Positions 28,139 through 36,429 of a stretch of 64,000 nt of DNA are shown one piece after another. The DNA comes from Cupriavidus taiwanensis LMG 19424. Its GTDB lineage: Bacteria > Pseudomonadota > Gammaproteobacteria > Burkholderiales > Burkholderiaceae. The notes under the pieces are model-generated. The model saw nothing but the letters and a program-made list of their open reading frames with translations, was not told the origin of the DNA and ran no database searches. Location: positions 992,001 through 1,056,000 of the forward strand of contig NC_010528.1 of NCBI RefSeq assembly GCF_000069785.1, in the 5' to 3' direction. How positions within the stretch are numbered: the stretch's first letter is position 1; every line of letters starts with the position of its first letter. The position numbers and the translations under genes were made by a program.

Positions 28139-29194
28139 TCAGGCCGCGGGGGCCGTTGCGGGCGGGGACTTGGGCGGAGCGGACCAGAAGTGGTCGACTT
28201 CCGCCAGGAACTCGGCCTTCTGCATGGCAGGCAGGAAGGCCGCTTCAAAACTGTTGCGGGCCAGCTTGTGCGCGTCGGCCGCGTCCAGCGGCAGCGCGTC
28301 GAAGGTGGCTTCCCAGTTCGCATTCATATAGCCGCCGAAGTAGGCCGGGTCGTCCGAATGCAGCGTGATCGCCACGCCCGCATCCAGCATGCGCTTGAGC
28401 GGGTGGTCGCGCAGGTCGGGGTAGACCTTGAGCTTGACGTTCGACAGCGGGCACACCGTCAGCGCCACGCGCTCGCGCGCCAGGCGCTCGACCAGCGCGG
28501 CATCGTCGATGGCGCGCACGCCGTGGTCGATGCGCTCCGCCTTGAGGATGTCGAGCGCATCGGCGACGTACTGCGCCGGACCTTCCTCGCCCGCGTGCGC
28601 CACCAGATGCAGGCCCAGCTCGCGCGCCCGCGCGAACACGCGCGCGAATTTCTCGGGCGGGTTGCCTTTTTCCGACGAATCGAGCCCGACGCCGACAAAG
28701 CGGTCGCGGTACGGCAGCGCCGCTTCCAGCGTGGCGAACGCGTCTTCCTCGGACAGATGGCGCAGGAAGCACAGGATCAGGCTGCTCGAGAAGTCGTACT
28801 CGGTGCGGGCCTGGGCCAGGGCATCGGCAATGCCGTCGATCACCACGCCGATCGGCACCCCGCGCGCGGTATGGGTCTGCGGATCGAAGAAGATCTCGGC
28901 GTGGCGGACGTTGTCGGCGACGGCGCGCTTGACGTAGTCCATGGTCATGTCGAAGAAATCTTCCTCGGTCAGCAGCACGCTGGCGCCGGCGTAGTAGATG
29001 TCCAGGAACGACTGCAGGTCGGTAAAGGCGTAGGCGGCGCGCAGCGCGTCGACGCTGGGGTAGGGCAGCGCCACCTGGTTGCGCTGCGCCAGCCGGAAGA
29101 TCAGTTCCGGCTCAAGCGTGCCTTCGATATGCACATGCAGTTCGGCCTTGGGGGTGCGGCGGATCTGTTCCGCGAGCGCGGCATCGATGGTCAT
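28139..29194 (-). CDS. add: Adenosine deaminase family protein, probably adenine deaminase
   Basis: Zinc-dependent aminohydrolase of the adenosine/adenine deaminase family, 351 residues. It shows KAELHVHIEGTLEPELIF near the N-terminus. True adenosine deaminases usually have HxHxDG followed by a different context; the Glu variant HxHxEGTLEPE is typical of the adenine deaminase group (as known for the Pseudomonas enzyme), so adenine to hypoxanthine is the likelier reaction. Other motifs: HAGEEGPAQYVADAL, RIDHGVRAI, LTVCPLSNVKL and LHSDDPAYFG. Position between guaD and xdhC favours a free-base pathway into xanthine dehydrogenase. The start MTIDAALAEQIRRTPKAE is chosen over longer frames. Confidence 0.88.
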   Translation of the reverse strand: MTIDAALAEQIRRTPKAELHVHIEGTLEPELIFRLAQRNQVALPYPSVDALRAAYAFTDLQSFLDIYYAGASVLLTEEDFFDMTMDYVKRAVADNVRHAEIFFDPQTHTARGVPIGVVIDGIADALAQARTEYDFSSSLILCFLRHLSEEDAFATLEAALPYRDRFVGVGLDSSEKGNPPEKFARVFARARELGLHLVAHAGEEGPAQYVADALDILKAERIDHGVRAIDDAALVERLARERVALTVCPLSNVKLKVYPDLRDHPLKRMLDAGVAITLHSDDPAYFGGYMNANWEATFDALPLDAADAHKLARNSFEAAFLPAMQKAEFLAEVDHFWSAPPKSPPATAPAA

Positions 29195-29249
29195 GGGGGC
29201 CTCGTTTCTGGGCAATTCAGTGCCAGCCGGCAGGACCGGCGGCACGGGT

Positions 29250-30239
29250 TCAGGGATGCACCGCCTCCGTGCGGCCCGCACGCAGCGCGGCAAGGCGCTG
29301 TTCGCGGACCTGGAGCAGCTGGGCGACGATGGCAACCGCAATCATAGCCGGTGCCTTGTCGGTGATCCCGGGAACCCCCATGGGGCATGTCATTTCCGCG
29401 AACCTGGCCGGGTCGATGCCGTGCTCGGCCATGCGGTGTTCGAAGCGCGCGCGCTTGGTCTTGGAGCCGATCAGGCCGAAGTAGGCAAAATCGGTGCGCT
29501 TGAGGATTTCTTCGCACAGGGTCTGGTCGAGCGCATGGCTGTGCGTCATCACCAGGAAGTAGCTGCCCCCCGGCGCCTGCGCGACCACGGCCTCGGGCGT
29601 GTCGCTGGCCTCGGCCTCGATGTTGTCGGGCAGGCCGCCGGGGAACAGCGTGTCGCGCTCGTCCACCCAGTGCACACGGCACGGCAGCGTGGCCAGCACC
29701 TTGACCAGCGCATGGCCGACATGGCCGGCACCGAACAGCACCACATGCATGGTGTCGGGCACCAGTGTGTCGGTCCAGCTGCCGTCTGCTTCCAGCGTCA
29801 CGCCGGCGAGCACCGCGCGGCTGTCGCAAAAGGTCACCGCGCCGCTGGCCGGCACCTGCCGCTGCAGCGCGCGCTGTGCGGCGAAATTGCGCTCGACCGC
29901 ATCGAGCCAGGCCAGGTCGGCCTGGCCCAGCACTTCGAACGCAAGCTGCACCACGCCGCCGCAGCATTGCCCCAGCGCCGGGCCCAGCGGAATGCGCTCG
30001 ATCCGGCGCGGCTCGCCACGCGCCAGCATCTCGCGGGCGATGTCCATGCCGCGCCATTCCAGATGGCCGCCGCCGATGGTGCCGACCAGGTCGTCGGCGC
30101 TGACCAGCATGCGGATGCCGGCCTCGCGCGGCGCCGAGCCCTTGACCTCGACGATGGTGACCATCGCCACCGGCACGCCGGCACGCACCATGCGGGCGGC
30201 GTCGGCGAAGCGGAAGGGTTTGAGCGGTGCGTCCTGCAT
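29250..30239 (-). CDS. xdhC: Xanthine dehydrogenase accessory protein XdhC
   Basis: Binds molybdenum cofactor, promotes its sulfuration and inserts it into XdhB. 329 residues: N-terminal XdhC/CoxI domain (VTIVEVKGSAPREAGIRML, TIGGGHLEWRGMDIARE, LGQCCGGVVQL) and a C-terminal Rossmann domain (VVLFGAGHVGHALVKVL, MTHSHALDQTLCEEIL, YFGLIGSKTKRARF, CPMGVPGI). Lies downstream of xdhB with a 152-nt gap, on the same strand. The conserved Cys pair QCCGG is present. Confidence 0.95.
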   Translation of the reverse strand: MQDAPLKPFRFADAARMVRAGVPVAMVTIVEVKGSAPREAGIRMLVSADDLVGTIGGGHLEWRGMDIAREMLARGEPRRIERIPLGPALGQCCGGVVQLAFEVLGQADLAWLDAVERNFAAQRALQRQVPASGAVTFCDSRAVLAGVTLEADGSWTDTLVPDTMHVVLFGAGHVGHALVKVLATLPCRVHWVDERDTLFPGGLPDNIEAEASDTPEAVVAQAPGGSYFLVMTHSHALDQTLCEEILKRTDFAYFGLIGSKTKRARFEHRMAEHGIDPARFAEMTCPMGVPGITDKAPAMIAVAIVAQLLQVREQRLAALRAGRTEAVHP

Positions 30240-30391
30240 GGTCGGGGCCTCTGGGAAATGCGGTGATGACGGGCGTTGCTGTGCGTCGGGTGGTGGCGCG
30301 CACCTGCTTCTTGCGCCGGCCCCTCGCCTGTCAAGGCAGTCGAGGGGGGAAAGTCCGGAGCGTCCGCAGGCGCGCGCTGCCTTGCCACCGT

Positions 30392-32752
30392 TCAGGCTGC
30401 CTGCGCAGCCCCTTGCGCCGAGGCCGCACGCACGGCGTCCACGGCATCCAGGATCGCCTCGCTGGTGGCCGGAGCCTTCAGCGGCGGGTTGATGCGGTAG
30501 TCGCCCAGCGCGGCCACGGCGTCGCGGATCGCGAAGAACACCGAGAACGGCAGCAGCAGCGGCGGCTCGCCCACCGCCTTGGAGCGGTGGATGCTGTCCT
30601 CGACGTTCCGGTTCTGGAACAGGCGCACGTTAAACGCCTCCGGGCAGTCGTTGACCGTCGGGATCTTGTACGTGGACGGCGCGTGCGTCATCAGCTTGCC
30701 GTCCTTGTTCCACCACAGTTCCTCGGTGGTCAGCCAGCCCATGCCCTGGATAAAGGCGCCCTCGACCTGGCCGATATCGATCGCCGGGTTCAGCGAGCGG
30801 CCGGCGTCGTGCAGCGCGTCGGCGCGCAGCAGCTTCCATTCGCCGGTGAGCGTGTCCACCAGCACCTCGGAGCATGCGGCGCCGTAGGCGAAGTAGTAGA
30901 ACGGGCGGCCCTGCAGCGCCTTCTGGTCCCAGTGCAGCTTGGGCGTGGTGTAGAAGCCGTCGGACCACAGCTGCACGCGCGCCACGTAGGCTTCGCGCGC
31001 CAGCTCGCCGAACGACAGGCGCAGCTCGCCGGCGCTGACCAGGTCATCGTTGAAGCGCACCTCGGACGGCTCGACGCCGGCCTTGCGCGCGGCAAACGCG
31101 GTCAGGCGCTCGCGGATCTGGCGCGCCGCGTCCTGCGCGGCCTTGCCGTTCAGGTCGGCGCCGGTCGATGCCGCGGTGGCCGAGGTATTGGCCACCTTGC
31201 TGGTATCCGTCGCGGTCACGCGCACGCGTTCCATGCGGATGCCCAGCTCGTGCGCCACCACCATCGCCACCTTGGTGTTCAGGCCCTGGCCCATCTCGGT
31301 GCCGCCGTGGTTCACCAGCACCGAGCCGTCGTTGTAGACGTGCACCAGCGCGCCGGCCTGGTTGTAGTGGGCCACGTTGAACGAGATGCCGAACTTCACC
31401 GGGGTGATGGCAATGCCCTTCTTCAGCACCGGGCTGGCGGCGTTGAACGCGCGCGTGGCCTCGCGGCGGGCGCGGTATTCGCTGCTGGCCACCAGTTCGT
31501 CGATCAGCTCGTGGATGACGTTGTCTTCCACGGTCTGGCCGTAGGGCGTGACGTTGTTCTCGGTCTTGCCGTAGAAGTTGGCGCGGCGCACGTCCAGCGA
31601 ATCCTTGCCGACCGTGCGGGCGACGTTGTCCAGGATGTACTCGACCGCGAACGCGCCCTGCGGGCCGCCGAAGCCGCGGAAGGCGGTGTTGCTCTGCGTG
31701 TTGGTCTTGCCGCAGTAGCCGTCGATCTGCACGTTCGGCAGCCAGTAGGCGTTGTCGAAGTGGCAGATGGCGCGAGTCATCACCGGGCCCGACAGGTCGG
31801 CCGAGAAGCCGGCGCGCGACACCATCTGGACCTTGACGCCCTCGATATGGCCTTCGTCGTCGTGGCCCACTTCGTAGTCGAACACGAAGTCATGGCGCTT
31901 GCCGGTGATCATCATGTCGTCGTCGCGGTCCGGGCGCAGCTTGACCGGGCACATCAGCTTCCATGCCGCCAGCGCGGCGCAGCAGGCGAACAGCGCCGAC
32001 TGCGATTCCTTGCCGCCGAAGCCGCCGCCCATGCGGCGGCATTCGACCAGTACCTGGTGCGCATGCCAGCCAAGCATGTGCGCGACCGCGTGCTGCATCT
32101 CGGTCGGATGCTGGGTCGAGCACCACACGTGCATGCCGTCATTCTCGCGCGGCGCGGCGTACGAGATCTGGCCTTCGAGGTAGAACTGCTCCTGGCCGCC
32201 CAGGTGGATCTTGCCGCTGTCCTGGTGGGCAGCGCCCGCAATGCGCGCGGCCGGTTCGCCGCGCGTCAGGTGCATCGGCGGCAGCACATAGCTGCCGGCC
32301 TCGTGGGCGGCCTGCGGCGACAGCACCGGGGGCAGGTCTTCGTAGTCGATCACGCCGAGGCGGGCGGCGCGACGGGCCGCGTCATGCGAGGTCGCCACCA
32401 CGATGAAGACCGGCTGGCCGATGAACTGCACCACGTCGCGCGCCAGGATCGGGTCGTCGTGGATGATCGGGCCGCAGTCGTTGGTGCCGGGGATGTCGTC
32501 CACCGTCAGCACGTCGACCACGCCCGGCGCGGCGCGCACCTTGTCGAGCGAGACCGACTTGATGCGCGCGTGCGCGCGGGTGCTCATGCCGAGTGCGGCG
32601 TGCAGCGTGCCGGCCAGCTCGGGGATGTCGTCGGTATAGGTGGCGGTGCCGGCCACGTGCAGGTGGGCGGATTCATGCGGACGCGAGATGCCGACCTGCG
32701 GTACCTGTTCGGCGGCGGCGTCGAGCAGGAAGGGTTCGGTTTGCTTGTTCAT
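30392..32752 (-). CDS. xdhB: Xanthine dehydrogenase molybdopterin-binding subunit
   Basis: Large catalytic subunit oxidising hypoxanthine to xanthine and urate. 786 residues beginning MNKQTEPFLLDAAAEQ. Family features: ISRPHESAHLHVAGTATYTDDI-type start (SRPHESAHLHVAG), cofactor motifs GGGFGGKESQ and AFRGFGGPQGAF, GTEMGQGLNTK, and the C-terminal VGEPPLLLPFSVF with the catalytic Glu. xdhA ends 19 nt upstream, so the two form one transcript. The frame extends 35 codons upstream of the chosen ATG into xdhA, without family similarity. Confidence 0.96.
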   Translation of the reverse strand: MNKQTEPFLLDAAAEQVPQVGISRPHESAHLHVAGTATYTDDIPELAGTLHAALGMSTRAHARIKSVSLDKVRAAPGVVDVLTVDDIPGTNDCGPIIHDDPILARDVVQFIGQPVFIVVATSHDAARRAARLGVIDYEDLPPVLSPQAAHEAGSYVLPPMHLTRGEPAARIAGAAHQDSGKIHLGGQEQFYLEGQISYAAPRENDGMHVWCSTQHPTEMQHAVAHMLGWHAHQVLVECRRMGGGFGGKESQSALFACCAALAAWKLMCPVKLRPDRDDDMMITGKRHDFVFDYEVGHDDEGHIEGVKVQMVSRAGFSADLSGPVMTRAICHFDNAYWLPNVQIDGYCGKTNTQSNTAFRGFGGPQGAFAVEYILDNVARTVGKDSLDVRRANFYGKTENNVTPYGQTVEDNVIHELIDELVASSEYRARREATRAFNAASPVLKKGIAITPVKFGISFNVAHYNQAGALVHVYNDGSVLVNHGGTEMGQGLNTKVAMVVAHELGIRMERVRVTATDTSKVANTSATAASTGADLNGKAAQDAARQIRERLTAFAARKAGVEPSEVRFNDDLVSAGELRLSFGELAREAYVARVQLWSDGFYTTPKLHWDQKALQGRPFYYFAYGAACSEVLVDTLTGEWKLLRADALHDAGRSLNPAIDIGQVEGAFIQGMGWLTTEELWWNKDGKLMTHAPSTYKIPTVNDCPEAFNVRLFQNRNVEDSIHRSKAVGEPPLLLPFSVFFAIRDAVAALGDYRINPPLKAPATSEAILDAVDAVRAASAQGAAQAA

Positions 32753-32771
32753 GCCGATTTTCCTTTTTCTC

Positions 32772-34274
32772 TCAGGCCGTGACGATTGCGATGGTGCCGG
32801 CGCCGGGCGCACGGACATTGACGGCTGCCGCGGGCAGCGCTTCGCTGGCGGTTTCAAGCCAGAAGCGGTACAGCAGGTTGGCGGCGCCGCGGCTGCGGTA
32901 CGACGCGGTCGCGCGCATGTCGGTCAGCGGGGTGTAGTCCTGCGCCAGCGCGGCCATGCCGGCGCGGGCGGTGGCTTCGTTCCATGGCTGGCCGGTCAGG
33001 GCTGCTTCCGTTGCAGCTGCGCGCTTGGGCGTGGCAGCCATGCCGCCAAAGGCGATACGCGCCTCGGTGACGATGCCGTCCTGCACGGTGATGCCGAAGG
33101 CGGCACACACGGCCGAGATATCCTCGTCAAAACGTTTGGACAGCTTGTAGGTGCGGAAGTGCTGCGGGCCGGCCACCGGCACCCGCAGCGCGGCGACGAA
33201 CTCGCCCGGCTGCATCGCCGTCTTCTGGTACGCCAGGTACAGGTCTTCCAGCGGCAGCGTGCGGCGCGTCTCGCCATGCTGCAGCACCACTTCCGCGCCC
33301 AGCGCGATCAGCGCCGGCATGGAATCGCCGATCGGCGAGCCGTTGGCGATATTGCCGCCCAGCGTGCCGGCATTGCGGATCGGCAGCGAGGCAAAGCGCT
33401 TCCACAGTTCTTCCAGCTCCGGATGCGCGGCGTTGAGTGCGGCGTAGGCCTTTTCCAGCGTCACGGCGGCGCCGATCTCGATCATGCCGTCGCGTTGCGC
33501 GATCTGGTTCAGGTCTTCCACCTGGCCCACGTAGAGCAGGCTACCCAGCTCGCGGAACTGCTTGGTCACCCACAGGCCCACGTCGGTGCTGCCGGCCAGG
33601 ATGCGGATATCCGGCTGCGCCGCCTTGATCGCGCCGAACTCGGCCGCGGTGCGCGGGGCGAAGAAGTCCTGGCCCTGCGCGCGGTAGCGGAAGGTCTCGC
33701 CGCGCTTGAGGTTGCGCAGCGTGTCGGCGATCTGCTTCGGGTCCAGCTTGCCGTCGGTCGGGGCCGGCAGGGCCATCATGCGCTCGCCGGCGTCGATGAT
33801 CGGACGGTAGCCGGTGCAGCGGCACAGGTTGCCGGTCAGCGCGTCGCAGATGGTCTGGCGCGAAGGCGCCTCGCCGCCGGGGTTGTGCTGCTGGTACAGC
33901 GCCCACAGCGACATCACGAAGCCGGGGGTGCAGAAGCCGCACTGCGAGCCGTGGCACTCGACCATGGCTTCCTGCACCGGGTGCAGGGTGCCGTCGGCCT
34001 GGCGCAGGTCCTCGACCGTGATCAGGGCCTTGCCGTCGAGCGTGGGCAGGAACTGGATGCAGGCGTTGACCGCCTTGAATTCGACGTCGCCGCCGTCCTG
34101 CAGCTCGCCGATGACGACGGTACAGGCGCCGCAGTCGCCTTCGGCGCAGCCTTCCTTGGTGCCGGTGCAGCGGGCGTCTTCACGCAGGTACTGCAGCACG
34201 GTGCGGGTAATGGGGGCGTCGGATACTTCCTTGACCTGGCCGCGGTGGAAAAAGCGGATGGTTTGCGTCTCCAT
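32772..34274 (-). CDS. xdhA: Xanthine dehydrogenase small subunit (2Fe-2S and FAD)
   Basis: Electron-transfer subunit of xanthine dehydrogenase. 500 residues: N-terminal plant-type 2Fe-2S ferredoxin domain with CTGTKEGCAEGDCGAC, a second 2Fe-2S domain with CGFCTPGFV and NLCRCTGYRP, then an FAD domain (about 190-370) with LAGSTDVGLWVTKQFR and LGGNIANGSPIGDSMP, and a C-terminal CO-dehydrogenase-flavoprotein-like domain. It is the first gene of the xdhA-xdhB-xdhC-deaminase-guaD series. Upstream lies an imperfect palindrome and a divergent LysR-type regulator, the likely control point. Confidence 0.96.
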   Translation of the reverse strand: METQTIRFFHRGQVKEVSDAPITRTVLQYLREDARCTGTKEGCAEGDCGACTVVIGELQDGGDVEFKAVNACIQFLPTLDGKALITVEDLRQADGTLHPVQEAMVECHGSQCGFCTPGFVMSLWALYQQHNPGGEAPSRQTICDALTGNLCRCTGYRPIIDAGERMMALPAPTDGKLDPKQIADTLRNLKRGETFRYRAQGQDFFAPRTAAEFGAIKAAQPDIRILAGSTDVGLWVTKQFRELGSLLYVGQVEDLNQIAQRDGMIEIGAAVTLEKAYAALNAAHPELEELWKRFASLPIRNAGTLGGNIANGSPIGDSMPALIALGAEVVLQHGETRRTLPLEDLYLAYQKTAMQPGEFVAALRVPVAGPQHFRTYKLSKRFDEDISAVCAAFGITVQDGIVTEARIAFGGMAATPKRAAATEAALTGQPWNEATARAGMAALAQDYTPLTDMRATASYRSRGAANLLYRFWLETASEALPAAAVNVRAPGAGTIAIVTA

Positions 34275-34299
34275 GGTCTTCTCTCTCTTGGGGATGGCG

Positions 34300-34322
34300 G
34301 AAACATAGCATCGCTACGTTTC
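34300..34322. promoter_or_regulatory. Candidate operator between xdhA and the LysR-type gene
   Basis: GAAAC-N-TAGC-N3-GCTA-N-GTTTC, a 23-bp dyad with arms matching at 18 of 20 arm positions when the two N positions are counted. It lies 26-48 bp upstream of the xdhA start codon. A TATGTT on the minus strand overlaps it and could be the xdhA -10, which would make the site repressive when occupied. Confidence 0.5.
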
Positions 34323-34402
34323 ATGCAATATTCGACCCAGGTGATATGCGCCATCAGCGGGCACGCCGGTCGGTGCCCGGCCGCACTGAGCGGTATGCCG
34401 AT

Positions 34403-34431
34403 TTGACCGATTGTGGGGTGCCTGTCATACA
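34403..34431 (+). promoter_or_regulatory. Promoter of the LysR-type regulator gene
   Basis: TTGACC (34403-34408), 17 bp, CATACA (34426-34431), predicting a start near 34438. This excludes the ATG at 34434 as a start codon and supports translation from 34494. Confidence 0.45.
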
Positions 34432-34493
34432 CTATGCGCCGTTCCCATCCCCCACGCCACCCATCCGGCCCCCGCCGGAGGGCCGCCATCGCC

Positions 34494-35441
34494 ATGCACG
34501 GACGCGACCATCTCGATACCTATTTGCTGCGGGTGCTCCACACCCTGCTCACCGAGCAGAGCGTGACCCGCACCGCCGTGCGTCTGGGCCAGTCGCAGCC
34601 CGCCATCAGCAATACCCTGAAGCGCCTGCGCGAGATCACCGGCGACGCCATTTTGGTGCGGGGCAAAAACGGCATGGTGCCGACCGAGCGCGGCCGCGAA
34701 CTGCTGGCGCTCGCCGAGCAAAGCCTGGCGGCGATGGACCGCATCGCGCGCCCGCCGCAGCAGTTCGACCCGGCGACCACCACGCGCACGTTCCATCTCG
34801 GCGCGCCGGACTACCTTGACGCCTTCTTCCTGCCCAATATCGTCGAGCGCGTGCGCCGGCTGGCGCCGGGCGCCAAGCTGTTCGTGCACCCGATGACATC
34901 GTCGTCGGACTTCCTCGACGACCTCGAGCAAGGGCAGCTGGATATCGTGGTCGGCAACTGGCTGTCGCCGCCGGAACACCTGCATATCTCGCCGCTGTTC
35001 GACGATGAGGTGGTGTGCATGCTGGGCGCGCAGCACCCGCTGGCGCGCAAGGGGCTGACGCTCAAGCACTACCTGGAAATGCCGCACCTGGCCCCGGCGC
35101 CTTATGCGTCGATGCAGCGCAGCATGATCGATCAGGCGCTTGCCGAGCAGGGCTACAAGCGCAATATCCAGGTGACGCTGCCTTATTTCGGCCTGGTGCC
35201 GTATGTGCTGATGAAGACCGACATGGTCTTCACCACTGGCCGGCAGTTCGCGGCGCACTATGCGCAATACCTGCCGATCCGGATGGTGCCGTCGCCGGTG
35301 TCGTTCCCGCGCATGCGCTTCTACCAACTGTGGCACGAGCGCTGCCATGCCGCGCCGGACGTGATGTGGATCCGGCGCATGATCGCGGAGGTGGCGGCGG
35401 ACCTGCCGCAGTTGCCTAGGCTGGAGGCGGAGGCGGGCTGA
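34494..35441 (+). CDS. LysR-type transcriptional regulator divergent from xdhA
   Basis: 315-residue LysR-family regulator. HTH at about residues 8-65 (LLRVLHTLLTEQSVTRTAVRL, quoted in part: LTEQSVTRTAVRLGQSQPAI, NTLKRLREITGDAILV), followed by a two-lobe ligand-binding domain (about 90-300; TFHLGAPDYLDAFFLPNI, DIVVGNWLSPPEHLHISPL). Divergent from xdhA, so it probably controls xanthine dehydrogenase and the downstream deaminases in response to a purine. The start MHGRDHLDTYLL fits the family. It converges with the tupA-like gene, the stops being 21 nt apart. Confidence 0.9.
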   Translation: MHGRDHLDTYLLRVLHTLLTEQSVTRTAVRLGQSQPAISNTLKRLREITGDAILVRGKNGMVPTERGRELLALAEQSLAAMDRIARPPQQFDPATTTRTFHLGAPDYLDAFFLPNIVERVRRLAPGAKLFVHPMTSSSDFLDDLEQGQLDIVVGNWLSPPEHLHISPLFDDEVVCMLGAQHPLARKGLTLKHYLEMPHLAPAPYASMQRSMIDQALAEQGYKRNIQVTLPYFGLVPYVLMKTDMVFTTGRQFAAHYAQYLPIRMVPSPVSFPRMRFYQLWHERCHAAPDVMWIRRMIAEVAADLPQLPRLEAEAG

Positions 35442-35462
35442 AGCGGTGCTGAAGCGCCGGGG

Positions 35463-36284
35463 CTACTTGGCATGGGCGGTGGGAAAGAACAACTGCTCCC
35501 CAGCCACCTTGTACCCCGCAATCGCGTCCTGCCCTTCCTTCGACGTGATCCACTCCACCAGCTTCATCGCATCCTTGTAGTGGGTGCCCGGATGCCTGGC
35601 CGGGTTGACCGCGATGATGCCGTACGGATTGAACATCTTCGGATCGCCCTCGATGGCGATCGCCAGCCCGGTCCTGGCGCGGTAGGCGCCGTAGGTGGCG
35701 CGGTCGGACAGCGTATAGGCCGGCATCTGCGCCGCCATGGTCAGCACCTCGCCCATGCCCAGGCCGGCGTTGACGTACCACGGCTGGCCCTTGGGCTCGA
35801 TGCCGAGCTGCTTCCAGTAGTCTTTCTCCATCACGTCGGTGCCGGAATTGTCGCCGCGCGAGATGAACTTGCTGCCGCTGGCGGCGAGCTTGCGTAACCC
35901 GGCCAGCACGTCCTTGCCGCCCCTGACGCCAGCCGGGTCGCTGGCCGGCCCGACCACGATGAAGTCGTTGTACATCACGTCGCGCCGGTTGACGCCGTAG
36001 CCGGCGGCGACGAACGCGTCTTCCATCTTGCGCGCGTGCACCAGCAGCACGTCGACATCGCCCATCTCGCCCATCTTCATGGCCTTGCCCGAGCCCACGG
36101 CGATGACTTTCACCGTGACGCCCGACTTCTGCTCGAAGCGCGGCAGCAGGTGCTTCAGCAGGCCGGAGTTCTCGGTGCTGGTGGTGGTGGCGAGCCTGAT
36201 CTCGCCGGCATGCGCGGCCGACAGAATGCCGACGCAGAGCAGCGGCGCGACGAGTCGGCGCCAGGGCAGGGTATGGCGGGGCAT
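35463..36284 (-). CDS. Tungstate/molybdate-type periplasmic binding protein (TupA-like), orphan
   Basis: Periplasmic solute-binding protein. 273 residues with a signal peptide ending SAAHAGE, then IRLATTTSTENSGLLKHLLP, the typical TupA start with oxyanion-binding Thr/Ser residues, VKVIAVGSGKAMKMGEMGDV, DVLLVHARKMEDAFVAAG, and FISRGDNSGTDVMEKDYW. TupA proteins bind tungstate for a TupBC permease. No permease or ATPase gene is adjacent; the neighbours are a convergent LysR gene and a divergent ModE-like regulator. GAGGAG precedes the ATG at 36284; a TTG six bases upstream is less likely. Confidence 0.85.
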   Translation of the reverse strand: MPRHTLPWRRLVAPLLCVGILSAAHAGEIRLATTTSTENSGLLKHLLPRFEQKSGVTVKVIAVGSGKAMKMGEMGDVDVLLVHARKMEDAFVAAGYGVNRRDVMYNDFIVVGPASDPAGVRGGKDVLAGLRKLAASGSKFISRGDNSGTDVMEKDYWKQLGIEPKGQPWYVNAGLGMGEVLTMAAQMPAYTLSDRATYGAYRARTGLAIAIEGDPKMFNPYGIIAVNPARHPGTHYKDAMKLVEWITSKEGQDAIAGYKVAGEQLFFPTAHAK

Positions 36285-36301
36285 TGGCAATCTCCTCGAT
36301 G

Positions 36302-36321
36302 TTATGTTCTTGCAGACATAA
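36302..36321. promoter_or_regulatory. Inverted repeat between the TupA-like gene and its regulator
   Basis: TTATGT-N8-ACATAA, a perfect 6-bp dyad 18 bp upstream of the TupA-like start codon. Further copies of the half sequence occur at 36363-36368 (ACATAA) and as CATGTAAATATGTAG around 36405-36419. The A+T-rich TATGT/ACATA form is broadly similar to ModE-type operators. The protein encoded at 36430 is the obvious candidate to bind. Confidence 0.5.
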
Positions 36322-36429
36322 TTGATTTTGCCTTCCAGTCTCAGCGAGAATGCGCCAAAACAACATAAGAAAAGGGGTATTCATTGTGATCCAGCCCAGA
36401 TCGGCATGTAAATATGTAGCGGAGAACCT

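Noticed and set aside
30227..32782. Long plus-strand frame opposite xdhB
   Set aside because: Shadow of a certain gene; no homology signals.
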